From: Sorghum bicolor
Lineage: Eukaryota; Streptophyta; Magnoliopsida; Poales; Poaceae
Length of the DNA: 64,000 nt
Reading direction: 5' to 3'
Assembly (NCBI RefSeq): GCF_000003195.3
Contig: NC_012871.2
Coordinates: 9,163,997-9,227,996 of the forward strand
The translations under genes and the position numbers were made by a program. The notes below the pieces were generated by a model, which saw only the letters and a program-made list of their open reading frames with translations, searched no databases and was not told where the DNA came from. The stretch's first letter is position 1. Every line of letters starts with the position of its first letter. Positions 46,074 to 58,059 of the stretch are shown in pieces.

Positions 46074-49000
46074 TCACTCCTCCATAGCATCACCACCCTC
46101 AGTGACCTCAACCTTCTGCTTAAGAGGTGTGATCTTTGTTGACAGTACCTCTGCAAAGAAAAGAATCGTGCATTTACTTTATATATTGTCCAATATGCCA
46201 TATCCTATATAACATTCATTAAAATGGAACTCACCAGTCTGCCCCTTGGAGAAGCTATATCCCTTTGAACTAGCATATGTTCTGGGATTCGGCAACTGGT
46301 GGTTTCTCAAGTATTCTGTCTTCCCCTGGTAATGCAGGAATTGGTCAGCAGAGCACTTTAAAGGATTGTATTTCATGTTTTTCAGCTTGCTCAAAGGCGT
46401 CCATGGAAAATGGTAGCATGCAAGATGCAGTGTACAGTTTACTCAAATGAGCATCAGTGGAAATCAGTGATCAGAATTCAGTAGTGTAAATCAAACCATG
46501 TGGAAGTGTAACATATATCAAATCAAGTTCGATATAATATAAAAAAAATCAAGTTCGGTAAATATAACGATGTGGAGATAATTTGAAAGTTCATTTAAAG
46601 TAAACAGCACATATTTTGCAGTGTTTTGCCAATTTCAGTCAATGAAATAGAAAATGCATCTGGTAGTATCAGTTCTTGTTCTACATTTGCTTGAAAAGTT
46701 TGCTTGGGCCTTCTCTGTTTATGTTGTAAGTGAGATAAACCTATGTCCCCTCTAAAATTTTGTAAATGCTTGTTACTTTGGTTCCTTTCCAATGGATCTG
46801 GGCCAGGGTTTGGCCCTGGAACTATAAAATAAAAACAGAAAACACGTACCTTGGTTATCACACAGACATCCACATTGCTTCCACTACCCAAGTCATTGAA
46901 GATACCTGCACATATTGCGTCCGACACCAGTTGTATTCCCTCTTCCCTCTAGAATATATAAAGGAATTTAATATCAAGCATTAATCAGAACAAACACCAT
47001 CAAATGTAAGTTCAGTCACCACAGAAGACAATACTGTATTACCAACATAGATGCGGGAACTATTGCTCTGGTTCACTTACAGTGAGGCCTTCTTTGTACT
47101 TCGATTCAAACACTGACATCGCAGCAAGGGATCCAGAACCCATCGTGGCAAAAGGAAGAGTATCAGTGGAGCCATGTGGATAAACCTGCACATCCAGAGT
47201 TAGCATAACATGTAACTACCATAAATTACACTTACACCAAGTAACAAACAGGTATACTCAGTTACTAACAGTATGAAGATGTGGTCCAGTACAATCCACT
47301 CCACCAAGAACAAGGGCAGCACTGACATGGCCTTGATACCTAAACATAATGGCATAAGCAGGTCAGACGTTGACACAATGACAAAAAAGTTATGTGCCTG
47401 AGAGGAACTCACCTAAAGAGGTGTGACTTCAGCAGTGTAAGAGCAGTTACGACTCTAGATTCGCGGCCTGTTGCATAACGGTGCAGCTGTAGCTGCGAGC
47501 TGACCATGTCTGAGTTAAAGGAAGGAAATGTCAGTAAGGAATTCAACGGAAGAAACAGGAGTTTGAAACAGCAGTAAGATTTCATTGTTGTGGTCATCTA
47601 CCTGTAACAGCCTCAGTGTCAGCAGCAGTTCCTGCTCCACAGCAATAGATGTTTGGTGCCATAAAGTGGATCTTCTCACAATTCTTATCAGCAACTATAG
47701 GCCCCTCAGTTGCCCTTGTGTCTGCCCCAAGAACAACTCCATCCTACATATGAAAGCAAGATTTAGTCAAATGGTAACCTCAATGGATATGGGGCATATG
47801 AAACAATCCCTGTTCAAACACAATGCAAGGTCTTTCATCTATTAGCATTGGCTAAGAGCACCAGTGTATATACTAAAAACTTTTATAAAGTTATGACAAA
47901 ATTACTATCATCCATTGGATTTATTAAATCATAGGTTGATGCAAATCAGGATCAATTAAGATCTGTCAGAGAATCATTTGCAGAGTACTTTTTTTCATTA
48001 GGATGAAGAAATATTATATATATGTTTTCCCCTAAGCTAATACAATGGAAACCAACATAACAAAAAAAAATGGGGGCTTTCACTCCTAGGAGGGTAGTTT
48101 GCACTGAAAATTTTCCCAGTTTGTACCATCAGGACACACAGCAATGTGTCCATGTGCGACAGGAAGTTAAGCATGCAATTGATATCAGAAAGATTTTTCA
48201 ATGCGATCCAAACCTAGCTAACATTAAGAAACAACAGCACTAGGCTGATGCCTACCAAATTCGCAGACATGATAAATTGCCAAATACCTAGAGACATAGT
48301 TTTGCTAGGCGCTAGGCGGAGTCTAGGCGATGACCCCTAGCCTAGGGACTAGTCGAGCCTAGGCGAGCCTAGGCGACGCTAGGCGTTTTTCTAGGCGTTT
48401 TGCCAATTTATATATAAATATATAATATATATACATTTATAGCACAAATCATGAATAATTTAGATAAAAAAACAGGGAAGGGAGGCGAAGGTCAACAAAT
48501 TACAAACATACGCATGCAATCAAAGCAATCAGCCAATCAGTCAACACATTACAAGTGGAGCAAAGCTATTGATCCACAGCTTCAAGCAATCAATCAACAC
48601 ATTACAAACATATACATGTAGTCAACAATTTCACTGTCAGACAAATAAAAGTGGAGCAAAGCTTCAGATTTCAGAGCAATCTCAAATTCAGGAGAAAAGG
48701 GGACAGAGGATAGAAGCAGGGAAAGGAAAAAGAGGAGAGGAGCAGGGGAGAACATACTTAACTTTGTCCTTGGCCCTTGGAGCAGAGGAGCACGAGAGAA
48801 GCAGCGAGGTGGAGGTCGGAGCGGGGAGGAGGACACACTTCGCAGGGCACTGCAGGTGGGGCGGCATCGCAGGGAGGTGGAGGTCGAGGTGGGGAGGAGG
48901 ATGCGCTCGACGAGGCACTACAAGCGGGGAGGACGGTCGCCGGCGGGAACTCCTTCCCTGTGGGCGGTGTTGCAGGGAGGCGGAGGTCGAGGCGCAGATG

Positions 49001-50099
49001 AGCTTTGCTGGCCGGAGGTGCTTTCCTGCGGGCGGCGTCGCAGGGAGGTGGAGGTCGAGGTGGGGAGGAGGACGAGCTTGGAGGCGCACTGCAGGCAGGG
49101 ACGAGCGTCGCCGGCGGAAGCTGCTTCCCTGCGGGTGTCGTCGCAGGGAGGCGGAGGTCAAGGCGAGCACGAGCGGGCGCACGGCTGAGTTTCTCCCTTC
49201 CCGGCTTTATCCTCCGTCCCGCGCGCGCATTCTTTCCCGCGCCGGCTTCTTTCCCGCGCGCGCTCGCCTGAAACTTCTGATTTCGCGCCGCCATGCCCAA
49301 ATCGCTCGATTCCTCGCCGCCTCGAGCTCCTGGGCGCTGCTGAATCGCGCGGAGTCGACGCCTGGCTCCGCCTAGGCGCTCCGCCCGCCTAGGGGGCCGA
49401 TTACCCCCCTAGTCGAGGCGCCAGGCCTTAGCCTAGCGACTAGTCGCGACTAGGCGAGACGTAATCGACGATTTTCAAAACTATGCCTAGAGATATTTCA
49501 TCTATTAGCACTAGCTAAGAGCAACGGTACACATAGTAAAAGTAGTTAAATAATTGTTAAGGCAAAATTACTATCATCCATTTGATTTATTCAATCACAA
49601 GTTGATGCAAAACAAGATTCAATTAAGTAGGATTTACCAGACAATCATATGTAGAGTACTTCTGCACCACCAGGATGGAAAAGGTTGTATGTATAACTTT
49701 TCCCCTAAGCTAATGCAATGGAATCCAAACGTAATGAAAGAGTGGGGGCTTTCACCCCTAAGAGCGTGGTTTGCGCAGAACATTTCACTGATTTGCATCA
49801 TCAGCGCGTAGCACAATGCGGGCCACGTGGAACAGATTGGTATGCAAGTGATCGATATCAGACAGATTTTTTCCTAGGCTCAAACGGATCTGCTCGGCAC
49901 CCTAAAAAGCGGTTTCCAAACCTAAGTATCATGAACAAACGGCAGGAGAACGCCGCACCTGAAAGACGAGGCCGACGATGGTTGTCCCGGTCTTCCTGAA
50001 TCCGGGGAGCTTGAGCCCGTTCTTCTCCAGCATGTTGTTGCGGCGGCACAGGTCGAAGCTGAACCCGCCCTTGGCCGGGAGATCCATTGAGCCCGTCAT
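46074..50099 (-). CDS. PBB1: 20S proteasome subunit beta type-7 (PBB)
   Basis: Eight exons: 50099-49959, 47743-47602, 47509-47413, 47339-47270, 47185-47081, 46948-46850, 46325-46235 and 46150-46074. They total 822 bp and 273 aa, the usual length for plant PBB. The propeptide ([16 protein letters not shown]) ends at [11 protein letters not shown], so Thr39 is the N-terminal nucleophile. Conserved blocks include [22 protein letters not shown], cited here in part as [52 protein letters not shown] and [17 protein letters not shown]. The subunit provides the trypsin-like activity of the proteasome core in nucleus and cytosol. Intron 1 is over 2.2 kb because of a duplication and a transposon. The paralogue (PBB1 or PBB2) cannot be told from sequence alone. 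Confidence 0.95.
47836..49935. repeat. Direct duplication in PBB intron 1 (two diverged copies)
   Basis: Copy A (about 47836-48240) and copy B (about 49499-49935) align in order. Shared phrases are TCATCTATTAGCA, AAAATTACTATCATCCATT, TTTTCCCCTAAGCTAAT, GGGGGCTTTCAC and GATATCAGA with AGATTTTT. They are clearly diverged. A hAT element lies between them. Confidence 0.75.
48295..49485. mobile_element. hAT-like element in PBB intron 1
   Basis: Ends CATAGTTTTG (48295) and CAAAACTATG (49485) are flanked by the exact 8-bp duplication CCTAGAGA (48287-48294 and 49486-49493). Subterminal CTAGGCG words are frequent at both sides (GCGAGCCTAGGCG, GACTAGGCGAG). The centre (48860-49180) is a GC-rich degenerate tandem repeat based on GCAGGGAGGTGGAGGTCGAG. 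It gives a 268-codon open frame with no recognised domain. No transposase is present. Confidence 0.85.
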
Positions 50100-50395
50100 C
50101 CTTCCTGCTGTCCTGCACCGCAAAGGCGCCGCCACGGGTCAAGGCCACGGCGAATCGCCACGGGAAGGAGCGCAGCGGGGTGTATAGATCCGAACCAAGA
50201 TCGCTTGGATTAGGGTTCTGGGGATACCTGGTGATGCTCGTCGCAGCTAGGGGAGGGGCGCACACGGCGTGCCTGACCTGAGGTCGGATACGAGGCTGGC
50301 GAGAGCGGCCGGAGGCGAGGAGACGTCGAAGTTGTTGCCGGAACCCAGGCGGCGCGGGTGGATACTCTACTCGTTCTCGGACTCGGCTCAGCCAA

Positions 50396-50638
50396 CTGCT
50401 TGTTTAGTTTTCAAAAGTGAAAAGTTTTTGGTACCGTAGCACTTTCATTTATTTATGACAAATATTATCCAATCATAGACTAACTAGGATCAAAAGATTT
50501 GTCTCGTGATTTACAGCTAAACTGTGTAACTAGTTTTTATTTTTGTCTATATTTAATGTTTCATACATGTGGCACAAGATTCGATATAACGGGAAATCTT
50601 GAAAACTTTTTGGTTTTCATGGTGAACTAAATAAGGCC
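50396..50638. mobile_element. MITE of the GGCCTTGTTTAGTT family, copy 3
   Basis: The inverse-oriented copy reads GCTTGTTTAGTTTTCAAAAG at left and TGAACTAAATAAGGCC at right. It lies about 300 bp upstream of the PBB ATG, in or near its promoter. Confidence 0.8.
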
Positions 50639-50809
50639 CAGGAAAAGAAAACAGAGGAAGCGCAGTATAGCACTTGGCTCAAAACAAAAGATTTCCACAC
50701 GAACTAATGGAACAACGTTTTTTTATTATAAGAAAAAAATAGGAAAAACATATAAACAACTATTAAACCAAATATTATTCTAATAAGAAATGAAATAGAT
50801 CATTTTTTG

Positions 50810-51200
50810 ACAAGATGCAAACTTTATTATTAGCAGCAGAAAGCTGTAATGAAGGAGATACATTTTGCAGCGCCAACTACACGGGGTAACTGTTTACACG
50901 ATCAGCATTGGTACAAGTGATGTTCACCGAATTACAATTAATTTTAGACAGACTAGAGGCCATGTTCGCTAGTGAGTGAGCTATACTATCCATGCTCCTG
51001 GGAATCTTAAACACTTGAAATCTTCTGCCGGCTATATAATTGAGGAACCTTTGGGTGAATGGCCTGACTTCCCAGTGGGGTGGACAGCTGAGATATGATC
51101 CATTAAAGTAATTAGCTAGCATTTGACAGCCGATGAGGAAGGTGATTTCATCAAGACAAAGCGCGGATGTGATAGCTGCAGCGTCCGCCATTACGACAGA
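50810..51200 (-). mobile_element. LINE-derived RNase H tail fragment
   Basis: A minus-strand frame of 104 codons reads ADAAAITSALCLDEI, then PPHWEVRPFTQRFLNYIAG, then KIPRSMDSIAHSLANMASS. This is the RVT_3/RNase H-like tail found at the end of plant LINE polyproteins; the final IPRSMDSIAHSLA matches the usual HIPR..N..AHSLA. Only this 3' tail is present. Confidence 0.7.
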
Positions 51201-51310
51201 GGTGATGTTGCTGATTTGTAGCTTGATGTAATAGTGGGCATTGCTTCTTCACCATTACGACAGAGGTGATGTTATTGATTTGTAGCTTGATAGTGGACAT
51301 TGCTTTTTGG
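51189..51310. repeat. Tandem duplication of 64 bp
   Basis: CATTACGACAGAGGTGATGT occurs at 51189 and 51253 and is followed in both by TGATTTGTAGCTTGAT. It starts at the upstream edge of the RNase H fragment. Confidence 0.8.
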
Positions 51311-52630
51311 ATCTAGGATGAAGATTCCTAGCCTTGCTCTCCTTGGAGTAATGTTCAACACGTCTGGCTTAGTGGAGGCATCAGTGTAACATCGTGCACC
51401 ACTTAGTGTTTCAAAAAACCTGCAAAAAATTTGGTTCCTGGGCATGTGCTGAATGTTGTTCTAAGGCGCACTGGATAAGTGTTCTCAAATGGATACCTGC
51501 AAGGTTTGATTTTGCTCTTTCAAGAGCAATTTAAAATAGACCATTCAGCGGTATGAAAAGACATAAAGGAAGATATAATCCATTTTAGCTGATAATAACA
51601 AAAGGTTAAATAAAGATGGTAAAGGAGTGACTACTCATCCTGACATGGATGTGGAGCACGCAGTTGATGATACAGTCCAAAAGTAAATGTCACTCATACG
51701 TATAGATAATAAAAAAAACTCATACATATAGATAACAAAAAAGGATCAACGCAGAAAGTTTCGATTGAACAAGGCTTTGCTAGTTCACGGGCACAACTAA
51801 GGTCATGTTCGCTTGAGTTTACATATCGAATCTATCACTCATTCAACAATGTTTTTCTCTCACAACAAATCAATCAATAATTCAATAATACTATCAGTCA
51901 TGACTTTTCACACAAGCGAACAAACTTGCTAGAAATGATAACCTATAACGACTAGTTGGATTGAAGCCGTAAGAAGAAAATGGTACCTCAGATCAATGCA
52001 TCTCCTGGACACACACTATTGGATACTCGAATAGCTTATTTCTATTTGAGTTTTTGCACATGCAGACCTATTCGAGTTCCCTGTGCTATAGTGTAAAAGT
52101 GTCGATGAATGATGAAGAGCGGTGTGTAGACTTCATGGCCAGTTGGCAGGACGAACTCGACAGCGAGAAGGGGCTCAGGGCAAAGGACGGAGGCTCCACA
52201 ACCAGCAAGCCGCGTGCTTGCGACACACGATCTTCTCTGATCTTGATCAATTATATTAATCAGCAATTCTTATATATCTAGTTTGATGGTGACGCGTGGA
52301 AGTACGAACAAGACAAAAATTGCCCGTGCTACGGTGGCTAGCCTCGAACGTGGTTCGCGAAAACCAAATCTATTTAAAACAACTTGGACTTGTTTTTACT
52401 AATGCCTATTTTCTCTGGTTTTTTGGAAATTGAGTTTATCTTATACGGGACTTATTAGTGGGAAGATCCGGTTTTACCTAGACTAGTTTTGATAATTTTG
52501 ATAAAAATGCTAATACATCCAAACAACCCCGGCCAACCACCAATACACATGACGCAAACCCACCATTAACCATAGCGCCTAATAGGCCAGCACACAATGG
52601 CACACTGGTACCATTTGGGTCGTAGATTGA
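51311..52630. other. No supported gene
   Basis: AT-rich sequence with short frames only, apart from one small MITE at 51802-51926. No domain is recognised. Confidence 0.4.
51802..51926. mobile_element. Small hAT-type MITE (GTTCGCTTG ends)
   Basis: Ends TGTTCGCTTGAG and CACAAGCGAACAA are inverted. The interior CTCTCACAACAAATCAATCA is typical of a common grass MITE. Confidence 0.7.
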
Positions 52631-52872
52631 GGCCTTGTTTACTTCTACCTAAAATTCCAAATTTTTCAAGACTCTCCGTCACATCGAATCTTTAGATACA
52701 TGCATAGAGTATTAAATATAGACGAAAATAAAAACTAATTGTACAGTTTGGTCGAAATTTACGAGACGAATTTTTTAAACCTAGTTAGGCCATAATTGGA
52801 CAATAATTACCACAAACAAACGAAAGTGCTACAGTATCGCGAAATCTTTTCGTCCACGAACTAAACACGGCC
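52631..52872. mobile_element. MITE of the GGCCTTGTTTAGTT family, copy 4
   Basis: Ends GGCCTTGTTTACTTC and CGAACTAAACACGGCC. The interior contains ATTAAATATAGACGAAAATA and AAAGTGCTACAGTA. Confidence 0.85.
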
Positions 52873-53144
52873 TGAATAGTTTGCCAAGTTATTTGTTGCA
52901 CCTATTCAAGCAGTTTACAAGATATCTCTCCATCCTCATATGTTAGTCGTTCTGTCTCTGTACTTGTGCAGCAAAAAAGCATATGAGTGTGGACATAGAG
53001 GGTGTACAGGTGCATTGACTATTGTATGAATCTAGACATCTAGTACTACTTCTAGAACAACTCACATAAAGGGATGGAGAGAGTATATGTGATTTGGACC
53101 TACCTACCAATTTTTTGCACAATGGATGGAGTTTTTCTATGCAG

Positions 53145-53478
53145 ACCTTGTTTAGTTCGCGAAAAGGAATTTTTTGGGTGTCACATTAAATATGCCGGGA
53201 CACATTTGAAGTATTAAACATAGACTAATAAAAAAATATATAGCTCGCTTGAAAACTGCGAGACAAATTTATTAAGACTAATTAATCTAGCATGCATTAG
53301 TACATGTAAGCTACCAGTTATGGCTAATCATAAACTAATTAGGCTTAAAAAATTCATCTATGATTTACAATCAAACTGTGCAATTCTGTTTTTTTCGTCT
53401 ACATTTAATGCTCTATAAATGTATATAAAAATTTGATGTGATTGGTGAACAGTTTTTGGGTGAGAACTAAACAAGGCC
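53145..53478. mobile_element. MITE of the GGCCTTGTTTAGTT family, copy 5 (longer variant)
   Basis: Ends GACCTTGTTTAGTTCGCG and GAGAACTAAACAAGGCC. At about 334 bp it is some 100 bp longer than the other copies. It has an extra middle part (TAATCTAGCATGCATTAGTA), so it may be a separate subfamily. Confidence 0.78.
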
Positions 53479-54018
53479 TGACGATGTTTATGTAGGCAGT
53501 TTCTGAATATTTGGGGACTACATCGTCAGTAGAATAGAAAATGACCATTTCTATATGCAAGTGAGATATAAATCCCAGCATAAATCTATTTTTGTAGTCG
53601 ATCTCCGCTAGAAATCGGCCGTACAAATGCTTTGTTATGGTTGGTTGGTAATAAAACATGGAACGCGTAAACACATTTATACCATTGGTTTGCAACCTGA
53701 TTATATATGTTAGATGATTAGGTTGATAACAAAAGGACGTGTCCACAGCATGTGTTTTAGCAGGGATTAATCAGTGCAAGGCAAGAAACGAGACTAACAG
53801 AATTAACAAAGTCTTCAACAAGGCTGAAATCAGCAGTTCCAACTTCTGAAATGTTTTTCAAGACATCAGACAAAGGATAACGTTCATTCATCACAGACGA
53901 ACGCGTAAAGGTTTGTTCATTCAATCACAGATCATGACACAAATGTTGATCAAAACAAACTAATAATAAGATGATAGCGCTAGCGATGTATGGTCGAAAC
54001 TTGACTCCATTCTAGGAA

Positions 54019-55379
54019 TCATATACCATGTGACATGATGAGGCCTCTGAGGTTGCAGGTGAGCTGCTTCTCATTCTCGTGCTTGGGTTCGTCATCGTCA
54101 GACCAGTCTCCCAGCGTCAAATAAGGCCTGCGTCAATCGAACAGCCAGCACAAATGAGGGATCCAACACAGTTCAAATGCAATGGGAGAAAAACAAAATG
54201 AGAATAATCGAAATCGATGGACTATATATGCTCTGTGCCTCACTCTGCAACGTCGTCAAGGTTTTCCGGTGGGATGTTGGGGAGTAGCCCCTGCAGCATT
54301 CGCATCATCTGCTCCCTGTAATACATCATCCCGCGTGAGTAGATCGACATCAACCTGATTCCACCCAACTTGACGCTGCCCGGCCTGCCGACGTCGATGA
54401 CGATGCGCTCAGCGTACTGGTTGCGCCATCCCAAGAGACGCAGCCTCGGCGCACGCAGCGAGAATGATTTGTAGTCTGTGGTGGCTCCAGCTCCACAGTC
54501 AATTTCGAACTCTATCAGCTCCGGTGCGTCGATGGTGATGACTCCGTACGGCGCCTCGGTGGCACGGCCGCGCGGTGCGACGTCGACGGAATCCAGGTCA
54601 AGGAACCTGAGCCGCGGCAGCCGGATGTCGACGCGGGCTTGTCTGAACTGGCAGCAGAACAGGTCCAGCTCGTCGAGAAGCGGGCACCAGGCGCCCGGTG
54701 CGAACGGGGCCTCCACGGTAACGCTGTTGAGGTCCAGGGAGACCAGGGACGGGAGGCGCGGCCACTCGCCGAGCACCGCGTAGTCGAGGCGGAGCTTCCG
54801 CAGGGCGGCGGCGCCTGGCCCGGCGATGGCGGGCGCGAGGTGCATCCTCGTGACGACCTCCAGCTCGCGCGCCGCCGGGGGCAGGTCGAGCGTCCATGCG
54901 TTCCGCTCGTCGGCACCGCGGACGACGAAGGGTGCCAGGAAGCGGATCACGCGCGCGTCGGCGAGCGCGATGATGCGGGCGGCGTGGCGCCTCATGCGGG
55001 GGTCGTCGATGTCGGAGACGAGCCGGAGGGTGTCCACCTTGGACGAGGACGCCTCGAGCGCGCGGCGGCCGAGCGCGACGCGGACGGCCAGGATCGAGTC
55101 CTCGTCCAGAAGGCCGCGGACGGACTGCGCCTCGTCGAAGTAGATGTCCCGGAAGGAGAGGAATGCGTTGAGGTAGATCTCGACGACGGGCGTGTGGAGG
55201 TGGATGTGGCGCCACGCCCGGGACAGCACCGTCAGCTGCACGGTCTCATCGAACGAGAGGAGGGAGGCGATCTGCGCCCGGAGCTCGAGCGGCAGCGCGG
55301 TGATGCGGTCGCCGCCGCTGGAGCCAGAGCCAGCGGCAGTCCGGGCCTCCTTGCGCTTGCTCCCGCTGCGCCGATCCAT
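54019..55379 (-). CDS. F-box/LRR-like protein, grass type
   Basis: Two exons, 55379-54244 and 54127-54019, phase kept, 414 aa. The F-box lies near residues 26-65 (ITALPLELRAQIASLLSFDE, then LSRAWRHIH). A leucine-rich region follows (LRKLRLDYAVLGEWPRLPSL, PRLRFLDLDSVDV), then an IDAPELIEFEID segment. Exon 2 gives an acidic tail with DWSDDDEPKHENEKQ and ends CNLRGLIMSHGI. F-box proteins dock substrates to SCF ubiquitin ligases through SKP1. The target is unknown. The start MDRRSGSKRK was chosen because it directly precedes the F-box; an upstream in-frame ATG at 55589 adds an unlikely 70 residues. Without the intron, the frame stops three bases after the donor, so the exon 2 call rests on splice-site and phase fit. 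Confidence 0.85.
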
Positions 55380-55639
55380 CTTCTTCTCAACCGGCGCCGC
55401 CTGGGCTGCCTGTCTTCTCCCTTTCGTCTCCGATGGATGGAGATCGGGGATCGGGAATGAGGGTAGTTTCAGAAATTGGAACGTCTCGGCCGCAGTTTTG
55501 GAGGGAAAGAGCGAGCCCCTTGCAACCGTTCCCGCCAATTCCAAAGTGGGCTGCGTGACAAAGCCCACAAGACGCGTGCAAATAGGCAATGAGGACGGTT
55601 CTTTCGAGTCAAAACTGTTTTAAGATAGACCACCACACC

Positions 55640-56165
55640 AAAAAAGAGTATAAAGAAGGAAATATATATTGGTAGGTTATAAGATGATGATCGACATAGT
55701 GAAACAAGTCAATTACCCTATAAAAAATCAATTGAACAACACAAAAAAATATTATTTCACCTATTTTTAATTATAATATTGTGTTTTTTCTACTGAATTA
55801 TACTAAATAATATGAAAAATAAATTGAAAAGTATTGAGACATTTATATGCCCCCCCCTTCCCTCGAATCAAAAGTTTGGGTTCCGCTTCTGATTCCTATA
55901 ATCCAATCACAAGATTATGTGAATCCACTTGTCCACAGATATCCTACTATTGTTTGGAGATAACAGGTGTGAAACGTTTTAACCACATATATAATCTTTG
56001 GCTATAATATAGTATTCCAAATATACATGATTTTTAATCCAAAATCCATATTCTGCAATCACTATCTATAATTTAAATTCTCATAACCGTAACTTCGCAA
56101 ATCAATATACATGGCCTTGCCAGTGTGGCAAAATACATATTCACCGATTAGGCGCTAGAATTATT
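55640..56165. other. No supported gene
   Basis: AT-rich sequence upstream of the F-box gene. Its promoter should be in the part nearest 55400-55700. Nothing else is recognised. Confidence 0.4.
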
Positions 56166-56168
56166 AGG

Positions 56169-56401
56169 GCCTTGTTTAGTTCACCCAATAACCAAAAAGT
56201 TTTCAAGCACATCGAATCTTTCGGCACATGCATGAAGTATTAAATATAGACGAAAATAAAAAACTAATTGCACAGTTTAACTGTAAATCACGAGACGAAT
56301 CTTTTGATTCTAGTTAATCTATGATTGGATAATATTTACCACAAACAAACTAAAGTGCTACAGTAGCGAAATTCAAAAATATTTCGCATCTAAACGAGGC
56401 C
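56169..56401. mobile_element. MITE of the GGCCTTGTTTAGTT family, copy 6
   Basis: Ends GGCCTTGTTTAGTTCACCC and ATCTAAACGAGGCC. The interior has CACGAGACGAATCTTTTGAT and AAAGTGCTACAGTAGCG. Confidence 0.87.
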
Positions 56402-57751
56402 TAGATTATCCATCCAACATGAACATCCCAAATTAAACCTAAAACAACACCTTAAGTTGTAGGGAATGATCAGTTTTGTACTAAAAAACTTTTAACTTTC
56501 ATTTTGGATTACAAGGTTTCAATCTTTTCATCTGTCCTATTTAACGTAAAGTAAAACCAGTACCACTATTCACACGAAATCATTGTCATAATCCAATCAA
56601 TATCTTATTATGCTATTGCTTGAGGATCTCGAATAATAAACTCTTGGTCATCCTGCTAGGAAAATCCAATCATGGTTGGTACGATCACTCGATCATAGTC
56701 GATCATAACAAAGGCTAAAGTAGTTGCAGCAAAAACACGGAAATACATGGCCTCGGCACTACAAAGTCATCAAAACCAACTATATCGAGCACCAGATTCA
56801 TGACCTGCACTAGCGACCGTACCATCGTCCTATCAAAATCTATAGCGTGCCCATGCGTTGCTACGGGATAGCTAACATTTTGTACTAAAAATACATAGAT
56901 CGCACGATAAGATAATAATACTGTAAAAATTAAACGTTAAAGTAATATTTAATCTAAAATCAAACTTTATGAAATCAACACAATCATAGAGAGCGTAATC
57001 TAAAAAACAAACTTTATGAAATCTTTAAATTTCACAATATATTCTTGAACAGGTTACAGGGTTCCACCATCTAGGAAAGAAATACACATAACATGTTGTT
57101 CCTCATGCATGAATGCTTAATGTTTTAACTGAAGTAAATTTGCATTGTGCAACTCAGACTGCTGAGTTTTTCACTGTACACATGCTCAAGTAAATACAAA
57201 TATTAATGCACATTGTGATTTTAATAATATACACTGCAAGTCATCTCTCCCACCAATTTGGCTTCACCACCACACCATCAGAAATGCAGTATCAGTTATG
57301 GTCACAACACCCGAGATTGATAGCCACAAGAAGTTTACAGTTAGATAGGTAGGTTTTGAAATGATGTGTCTGTTATTTTCATGTACGAGTCCATTCTCAT
57401 GCTCCTTAAGCTGCTGGAGCATGGAAGAGCGAGTGCTTAACCCCTATAAAGGATTTGTTAAAAGGATAAAAAATAGCAATATTAACCACTGTTGGAAACT
57501 TGGAGATCTCAGGAGAACCCAACTTGGGTAACTAAAATAGCTACACAAATGTCAAAGTTGTAAAAAAAAAGGTAACTGAAATAAATTAAAAGATGAGGCA
57601 AAATCTTTAAAAAATGTATGTATGAAACTATTCCAAATAGAAAAAGATTTGCACATGACTTTTCCTATTTTTCTTATAATTATCTCTATCTTAACAGTAA
57701 TGAGAAAATTCATCCCCTTACATTTTTAAAAGAAGAACACAACTTCACATT

Positions 57752-58056
57752 ATCAAAACGATATAATTACCTTGGCAGGCCGCTACACATTATCAAATGG
57801 TACGTGAGAATAACATTCTTGAAGTAGGATGTAGGATTGAATCACTCTGATGGAATACTCCAAAATGCACTACAAATACAATTTTCTTTTTTTACCTTTT
57901 ACCTTGGATCAAAAGGATATAATTACATTGGCAGGCTCCTACACATTATCAAATGGTACGTGAGAATAACATTCTTGAAGTAGGATGTAAGATTGAATCA
58001 CTCTGATGGAATACTCCAAAATGCACTACAAATACAATTTTCTTTTTTTTTACCTT
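57752..58056. repeat. Recent tandem duplication, 156-bp unit
   Basis: Two copies of a segment containing ACACATTATCAAATGGTACG and CTCCAAAATGCACTACAAAT are offset by 156 bp (57781 versus 57937). They differ at only a few positions, so the duplication is young. Confidence 0.85.
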
Positions 58057-58059
58057 GAT

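Noticed and set aside
48569..49375. Open frame of 268 codons on the plus strand
   Set aside because: It runs through a GC-rich tandem repeat inside a hAT element in the PBB intron; no domain, and frames are open on both strands.
54625..55460. Plus-strand 273-codon frame opposite the F-box gene
   Set aside because: Antisense shadow of a GC-rich coding exon; no recognised domain.
55380..55589. Longer N-terminus for the F-box protein
   Set aside because: The extra 70 residues have no similarity to F-box proteins; the ATG at 55379 lies just before the F-box.
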